10,979 nucleotides of DNA, taken from contig CABUSL010000068.1 in assembly GCA_902494295.1 (NCBI GenBank), forward strand, positions 1 to 10,979, given 5' to 3'. Shown in pieces: positions 6,736 to 10,979 of the stretch. Position 1 is the first letter of the stretch; each line of letters opens with the position of its first letter. The stretch comes from an uncultured Collinsella sp. (lineage in GTDB: Bacteria > Actinomycetota > Coriobacteriia > Coriobacteriales > Coriobacteriaceae). Made by a program: the position numbers and the translations under genes. The notes beneath the pieces are model-generated. The model was not told the origin of the DNA. It saw nothing but the letters and a program-made list of their open reading frames with translations, and did not search any database.

Positions 6736-9045
6736 ATGGGAACCTATACAAGGGAGATTCAGATCGCGGGGCGCAACCGCTGGTATTGCGGCTATATCTC
6801 CGTTGACGGCGTGAGCACGGTCAACGACACCACCTCGCGCATCACAATAACCGCCGCGCTCGAAGACAAGTATGCAGCAGAGTACGGCACGCACTACGAC
6901 GTGATCGTGAACGGCACCACCTACAGGTCGCGCGACGTGCTGCTCAACAACTACGGGAATTGGGCCACGCGCGACGCCGTGACCTTCACCGTGGACGTCG
7001 GGCGCGGGGCCAGCGGCTGGAACTGCTCCGTGCAGATCCACGTCTACGGCAAGACATACAACAACTACTACGGCAGCGCGGGCGGCGACGCCTGGGCAAC
7101 AGAGTACGCTTGGATTCCCCAGCGCGGGTACTCGCAGCCGCATCCGCCCAAGAACCCGAAGCTGGCCCGCGTTTCCGACACCTCGCACAAGATCACGTGG
7201 GACGTCGACTACACGGGCATGGACGGCGCGTACCCCTGGGCTGGCGTGTACGTCGACCGGTGTACCGACGACGGCTCATGGGTGAACATCGCCGACGTCT
7301 CGTGGGACGTGACCAACTACACCGACAACTCGACGACCGCAGGCCACAAGTACGAATACCGCCTTTGCGCCCACGGCCCTGGCGGCAACTCCACACACGT
7401 CTCGTGCGGCACGAGCTACACCACGCCTTCCGCCCCGTCGCGCGTGGAGGCCGTCAAGGCAGGCGCCGCCGAGGTAACGCTTCGCGTCCACGGGGCTTGG
7501 ATATATGCAGCCGCATGGGACATTCAGCGCTCGACGGACGACGGCAACACATGGTCGTCCATAACGGCTAGCACCGAGGGTGAAGACCCCGCTTGGCTCG
7601 ACCTGCACGACAAGGCCGCTCCTGCCGGCACGATCGTCTACCGCGTCAGGGCCAAGCGCGGTAGCCTAACGTCTTCGTGGGTCGAATCGAATTCCGTGAC
7701 CACGATCACGCCGCCTCTCGCACCGAAGGTCACCGCCGACCATGTTGTGCCAACGGGGTCGGCAGCATCCTTCTCGTGGGTGCCCAACCACCCCGACGGC
7801 TCGGCGCAGTCCGCCGCGAAACTTGAGCTCGTCGGCAGCGAGACGATAACGAAGTCGTACACGACCGAGAAAAGCGCATCGGTCACACTCACGAAGGGAA
7901 GTTGGAAAGCTCGCGTTCGCACGAAGGGACTGCACGCCGATTGGGGCGCTTGGTCTGGCTATGCGGCGATAACGGTCGCCGACTACCCGCAGTGCTGGGT
8001 CGCCTCCCCCGCTACCGACGGCATGCTCGTCGATGCGGTGCCGCTCACGGTGCAAGTCGCCGCAACCGACGAAACTGGCATCGCGCAGGCAACGCTCACG
8101 CTCGCAGAGGTCGGCGGCGCGGCCATCGCAACCGCAGACGTGACGAACCTGAAGCCTGTGAGCTTCGGCAGCTATGCAACCATCCGCAACGGCATCGACT
8201 ACATGCTCACGCTCACGGTCAAGGGCGGTTCGGGGCTGTCCAAAACCGTCACTCGCCGCTTCAAGACCCACTGGGCCGAGCCCGCCATCCCAGAAGTATC
8301 GCTGTCGTACGACGATACGCTGGCGTGCCACGTGAAGGTGCGCAACGGCCTCTCGTCCTACGAGATCGAGCAGACGACGCTTGTAGGCCCCATGACGGTC
8401 GACGAGGTGAGCAACGAGCTTTCCATGCTCGGTACCATCACGGTAGACGGAAACGCCCTCGTTCTCGGCAGTGCCTCGCGATGCTCTGCCTTCACGGTAG
8501 AGCGCGTGGCGTACGGCGGCGATGCTGTCATAGCATCCGGCGTGCTCGACTCACAGGAGACGATCGACCGCGTGCCGCCTCTAAACACCGACTACGAGTA
8601 CAAGGTCACCGGGTACGCCGACAACGGCACCTCGTCGCAGACCACTGCCAACGCCAACGTGTTCGCTCACGGGATGGCACTCAACTTCGGCCAGGACGCA
8701 TCGACCGTGCTCGTGCTCGACTACAACGGCGACTACTCGACAAGCTCCCAGCGATCCGTTGAAACGTACCACTTCGCAGACGGCGGCGAGAACGGCGACC
8801 TGCCCATGTCGTACATGCTCGACGAGCTGGACAAGAAGACATCGCTCTCGTGGGAGATGAAGCGCGACGGCCACGACAAGTACATGCGGATCATGGACGA
8901 GCAGTGGAAGGGATGGTGGCGCGGGCATGCGGGCGAACGCGCCTACGGCCCCATGGACTTCGACATGTCGGTGAAGGCCGCAGGCATCTGGAAGGGTTCG
9001 GCAAACGTAACCCACAACGTCTTCGAGGAGCCGATAAATGGCTGA
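6736..9045 (+). CDS. Fibronectin type III tail tip protein
   Basis: A 769-residue beta-rich protein directly after the tape measure. Residues 1-135 form a Tyr/Asn/Thr-rich beta region (repeated N-x-T and Y-N-x-Y patterns) vaguely like phage DUF859 adhesion proteins. Residues 136-231 are a clear FN3-like domain (PPKNPKLARVSDTSHKITWDV start, YEYRLCAHGPGG and a TTP end). A second FN3 spans 232-327 (VYRVRAKRGSLTSSWVESNSV). A third, more diverged, lies at 328-415 (WKARVRTKGLHADWGAWSGY), and an Ig-like domain at about 416-515. Residues 516-769 are beta-rich, ending with a W-W-R-G-H-x-G-x-R-x-Y-G-P-M-D-F-D-M-S-V pattern like the last strand pair of several minor tail proteins. Probably a tail tip protein that binds the cell surface or stiffens the tip. 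Start: GGGAAGG at 6723-6729, 6 bases before the ATG. Confidence 0.82.
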   Translation: MGTYTREIQIAGRNRWYCGYISVDGVSTVNDTTSRITITAALEDKYAAEYGTHYDVIVNGTTYRSRDVLLNNYGNWATRDAVTFTVDVGRGASGWNCSVQIHVYGKTYNNYYGSAGGDAWATEYAWIPQRGYSQPHPPKNPKLARVSDTSHKITWDVDYTGMDGAYPWAGVYVDRCTDDGSWVNIADVSWDVTNYTDNSTTAGHKYEYRLCAHGPGGNSTHVSCGTSYTTPSAPSRVEAVKAGAAEVTLRVHGAWIYAAAWDIQRSTDDGNTWSSITASTEGEDPAWLDLHDKAAPAGTIVYRVRAKRGSLTSSWVESNSVTTITPPLAPKVTADHVVPTGSAASFSWVPNHPDGSAQSAAKLELVGSETITKSYTTEKSASVTLTKGSWKARVRTKGLHADWGAWSGYAAITVADYPQCWVASPATDGMLVDAVPLTVQVAATDETGIAQATLTLAEVGGAAIATADVTNLKPVSFGSYATIRNGIDYMLTLTVKGGSGLSKTVTRRFKTHWAEPAIPEVSLSYDDTLACHVKVRNGLSSYEIEQTTLVGPMTVDEVSNELSMLGTITVDGNALVLGSASRCSAFTVERVAYGGDAVIASGVLDSQETIDRVPPLNTDYEYKVTGYADNGTSSQTTANANVFAHGMALNFGQDASTVLVLDYNGDYSTSSQRSVETYHFADGGENGDLPMSYMLDELDKKTSLSWEMKRDGHDKYMRIMDEQWKGWWRGHAGERAYGPMDFDMSVKAAGIWKGSANVTHNVFEEPING

Positions 9046-10123
9046 TTGGGGCAAACCGTTCCTCACCTCATTCCGCTTCATGCGCGTAGACCGCACAAGC
9101 GGCAACGAGGTCGAGAGGATCACGAACATAAAGAACGGCGGCTGCATCGAGCGGAACCAGGACAAGGACTACACGACCGGGCAGGTCGATTACTCGGGCG
9201 TTCTCGAACTCGGGGCAGACCTGCTGCGCGTGTACCTCGATGCCGACTTCGGCGGGCTGTCCGTTGGCGAGGCGCTTGGCACCTTCGTCGTGTCAGCGCC
9301 GAAGAGGACTAGGCGCGGCGTCAACTCGACCGGCACGGCAGACCTGTCGGGCAGGCTTTCGGAGGTGGCTGAGGACGAGTTCGATGCCCCGTTCACGGTG
9401 CCGGCGGGAACCGTGGTGGTTCCCTATGTCGTGAAGCTGCTCAAGGCGGCAGGCTTCTCGGATGTGATCTCCGACGACTCCGACTACAAGCTCGCCCAGG
9501 ATTGGACGCTCGGCCTCGACTCAGGCGACATGAAGCTGTCCAAGCGCCTTGCCGCGTGCAACGCGCTTCTCGACGTCGCGGGGTTCCGCGCCGTGGACGA
9601 GGATGCCTACGGAAGGCCCGTACTTCGCAGATATAGGGAGCCGCAGGACAGGCCCGTCTCCATGACCCTCCGCGATGGCGCTGGCGCGCGCTTCATCAAC
9701 GAGGTCGTGGACGAACTCGACCGTTCTGGCGTCGCCAACGTGGTGCACTGCGACTACGAAACGCAGGACGCCTTCTACCGTGGCACGGCCATCGACTCAG
9801 ACCCGAGCAGCCCTTACTCCACGGTTTCGCGCGGTTGGCGCAAGACGGCCACGTACAGCTACAGCGACCTGCCCGAGGGGTCTACCGATGCCGAGAGACA
9901 GAGGAACGCCGATGCCAAGGCCAACGAGATGCTGCGAACACAGCAGAGCGCTATCCGTAGAGTCACGGTCAAGCGGACGTACGCGCCTATCGCGTGCGGC
10001 GATGCCGTGATGGTCGATTGGGCAAGCGCCGGCATCAGCGGCAAGTTCGCGGTGAGGACTGCGACTCTCACGCTCGTGGGAGGATGCCCAATCGAGATGG
10101 AGGTGAAGAGGTATGAGCGATGA
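9038..10123 (+). CDS. Tail tip hub-like protein
   Basis: A 361-residue protein overlapping the FN3 gene by 8 bases, with GAGGAG at 9025-9030, 7 bases before the ATG. The N-terminal third is beta-rich (ERNQDKDYTTGQVDYSG, LRVYLDADFGG, LGTFVVSAPKR). The central third has VVVPYVVKLLKAAGF at about residues 126-140, DWTLGLDSGD at about 155, then LAACNALLDVAGFRAVDEDAYGRPVLRRY. A 'Leu-x-x-Ala-Gly-F' helix, a short 'WxxGxS' turn, a helix 'xNxLLxxxGF' and an 'xxDxxGRPxLxxY' strand is the order seen in gp27-type baseplate hub proteins of siphophages and myophages. No peptidase or lysin domain follows, so it is shorter than a tail lysin. The name rests on pattern and position, not on a specific family match. 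Confidence 0.68.
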   Translation: MADWGKPFLTSFRFMRVDRTSGNEVERITNIKNGGCIERNQDKDYTTGQVDYSGVLELGADLLRVYLDADFGGLSVGEALGTFVVSAPKRTRRGVNSTGTADLSGRLSEVAEDEFDAPFTVPAGTVVVPYVVKLLKAAGFSDVISDDSDYKLAQDWTLGLDSGDMKLSKRLAACNALLDVAGFRAVDEDAYGRPVLRRYREPQDRPVSMTLRDGAGARFINEVVDELDRSGVANVVHCDYETQDAFYRGTAIDSDPSSPYSTVSRGWRKTATYSYSDLPEGSTDAERQRNADAKANEMLRTQQSAIRRVTVKRTYAPIACGDAVMVDWASAGISGKFAVRTATLTLVGGCPIEMEVKRYER

Positions 10124-10370
10124 ACTCATGTCGGCCATGCGCCGATACGGCGCCGCGATGGCCGATGCGACCGCCAACGACCCTCCCGGCCAGCAGGCGT
10201 GCTACGGAACGGTGAATTCCGTATCCGGAGCCACCATGGCCGTATCGGTGAAGGGGGCATCCCTGAAGCTCCCGTACACCACCTCATGCTCGGGAGCCAA
10301 GGCAGGCGACCGATGCATCATCCAGGCAATCGGCCCGCACGCCATCGTGATCGGCGTGCTAGCTAAGTAA
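10113..10370 (+). CDS. Small OB-fold-like tail tip protein
   Basis: An 85-residue protein overlapping the hub gene by 11 bases; GGAGG at 10099-10103 lies 9 bases before the ATG. After a polar helix (ELMSAMRRYGAAMADATAN) come short strands: ACYGTVNSVSG, TMAVSVKG, LKLPYTTS, GDRCIIQAIG and AIVIGVL. The 'GTV-x-x-V ... V-x-V-x-G-x-x ... LP ... GD-x-V ... VIG-x-L' rhythm is that of a small OB-fold barrel, as in gp5/gp45-like spike components and small baseplate proteins that follow hub genes. A structural role at the tail tip is likely; no enzymatic motif is seen. This is an inference from pattern and place. Confidence 0.62.
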   Translation: MSDELMSAMRRYGAAMADATANDPPGQQACYGTVNSVSGATMAVSVKGASLKLPYTTSCSGAKAGDRCIIQAIGPHAIVIGVLAK

Positions 10371-10377
10371 AGGAGGT
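10371..10377 (+). promoter_or_regulatory. Ribosome binding site of the fibre gene
   Basis: AGGAGGT, a near-perfect anti-SD complement, fills the 10-base gap after the previous stop. Four bases separate AGGAGG from the ATG at 10381. It points to strong, independent initiation. Confidence 0.75.
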
Positions 10378-10380
10378 GCG

Positions 10381-10979
10381 ATGGCAGATGCCAACAAAGG
10401 CGCGGCGCTGCTGCTCAACGATGCGGGCAACATCGACCGCGCCAGAACCACCGACGGCTCGATCTTCCGCATCGAGTCGACGCTATCGATGGAGGCCGCC
10501 GAAGAGGCCAAGACGGCAGCGGCGAACTGCAACACCGCGACTGAAAGCGCCGAAGCGGCAGAGAAGACGCGCGTGTCCAACGAGAACGCTCGGAAAACGG
10601 CTGAGACCGAGCGCGGCAACAACGAGACAACCCGCAAGAACAACGAGACGTCGCGCAAGAACGCCGAGACAACACGTCAAGACAACGAAACCGCGCGAAA
10701 GAATGCCGAAACCACGCGCCAGAACAACGAGACGAGCCGATCGAACGCCGAGATCGAACGCAAAAAGGCCGAAAGCCAGCGCCATGACGAGCATATCGCC
10801 GACCAACAGGCATCGAGCAACGCGACCTCGGCGGCAAACGGCGCGGCATCGCGTGCTGACGCGGCGGCCAACCAGGCGTTGCAGATCGCCAACTCCGTTG
10901 CGCAAGGCAGCGCAGGAAGCTCGGACGTCGCGGAGCTGCGTGCCCAGAACGCGAAGCTCGCAACGCTTTTGGCGAACTC
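10381..10979 (+). CDS. Heptad-repeat tail fibre / baseplate protein, 5' part
   Basis: Open frame from the ATG to the window edge (199 complete codons), so the C-terminus, probably the receptor-binding part, is not seen. Residues 1-45 are a small, mixed N-terminal region (ADANKGAALLLNDAGNIDRARTTDGSIFRI), likely the part docking on the tail tip. Residues 46-62 are an Ala/Glu helix. Residues 63-139 are eleven 7-residue repeats of the type T-R-K-N-N-E-T, and residues 140-199 an Ala/Ser/Asn/Gln-rich helical linker leading to a Leu-containing coiled coil (VAELRAQNAKLATLL). Polar heptads of the R-x-N-x-E kind are common in phage baseplate and fibre proteins. It would form an extended multimeric stalk. 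Confidence 0.78.
   Translation, partial: MADANKGAALLLNDAGNIDRARTTDGSIFRIESTLSMEAAEEAKTAAANCNTATESAEAAEKTRVSNENARKTAETERGNNETTRKNNETSRKNAETTRQDNETARKNAETTRQNNETSRSNAEIERKKAESQRHDEHIADQQASSNATSAANGAASRADAAANQALQIANSVAQGSAGSSDVAELRAQNAKLATLLAN
10567..10797 (+). repeat. Eleven 21-base (heptad) repeats in the fibre gene
   Basis: Each unit is 21 bases and encodes seven residues of consensus [T/S/A]-R-[K/Q]-N-[N/A]-E-[T]. Units begin at TRVSNEN and end at QRHDEHI; the last two are diverged. Arg is invariant at position 2, and Glu at position 6 in ten of the eleven units. At the DNA level the copies differ at many third positions, so the array is old or kept by selection on the protein rather than freshly amplified. 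Confidence 0.85.

Noticed and set aside
7902..8762. A 286-codon plus-strand open frame inside the FN3 gene
   Set aside because: Very Arg/His-rich translation with no domain, no ribosome binding site, and complete overlap with a gene showing repeated FN3 structure.
1..10979. A search for defence genes, CRISPR repeats, tRNAs, insertion sequences, integrase or attachment sites
   Set aside because: All sequence is accounted for by closely packed structural genes; no gap exceeds 19 bases and no such element was seen.

Overview
The window is a high-GC stretch with every supported gene on the + strand and no intergenic gap longer than 19 bases. It is the head-to-tail and tail structural module of a tailed phage or prophage with a long non-contractile tail (siphovirus type). 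The GC-rich codon use, strong AGGAGG-type ribosome binding sites and the style of the head-tail and tail-tube proteins suggest a high-GC Gram-positive host, perhaps a gut actinobacterium such as a Coriobacteriia member. The host is inference, and nothing here separates an integrated prophage from a free phage genome.

Layout, left to right. The 3' end of a capsid scaffolding protein (2-403) is followed by an HK97-fold major capsid protein (423-1301) and a small unrecognised head protein (1314-1595). Then comes the head-tail joining block: a Gp15/Gp19-like connector (1600-1998), a head-closure candidate (1986-2324), an HK97 gp10-like protein (2317-2607) and a tail terminator (2607-2948). Next are the tail tube protein (2957-3532) and the tail assembly chaperone pair, expressed by a -1 ribosomal frameshift (3544-3792 and 3544-4187). 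The tape measure protein (4177-6732) follows, then the tail tip: a fibronectin type III protein (6736-9045), a hub-like protein (9038-10123), a small OB-fold-like protein (10113-10370) and the start of a heptad-repeat tail fibre or baseplate protein (10381 onward), cut off by the window end.

The genes would work together as follows. Scaffold and capsid protein build the prohead. The four small joining proteins seal the portal and tail ends. The tube protein polymerises around the tape measure with help from the frameshifted chaperones. The last four proteins form the tip that contacts the host. Portal and terminase, expected upstream, and holin/lysin and further receptor-binding genes, expected downstream, lie outside the window.

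I found no defence island, CRISPR array, RNA gene, insertion sequence, promoter or terminator. The most notable signals are a textbook -1 frameshift site followed at the right distance by a long bulged hairpin, a 257-residue part of the tape measure with no Asp, Glu, Lys or Arg, an FN3 protein in the slot where a distal tail protein is usual, and a polar heptad repeat in the terminal fibre gene. None of these amounts to a wholly new system.
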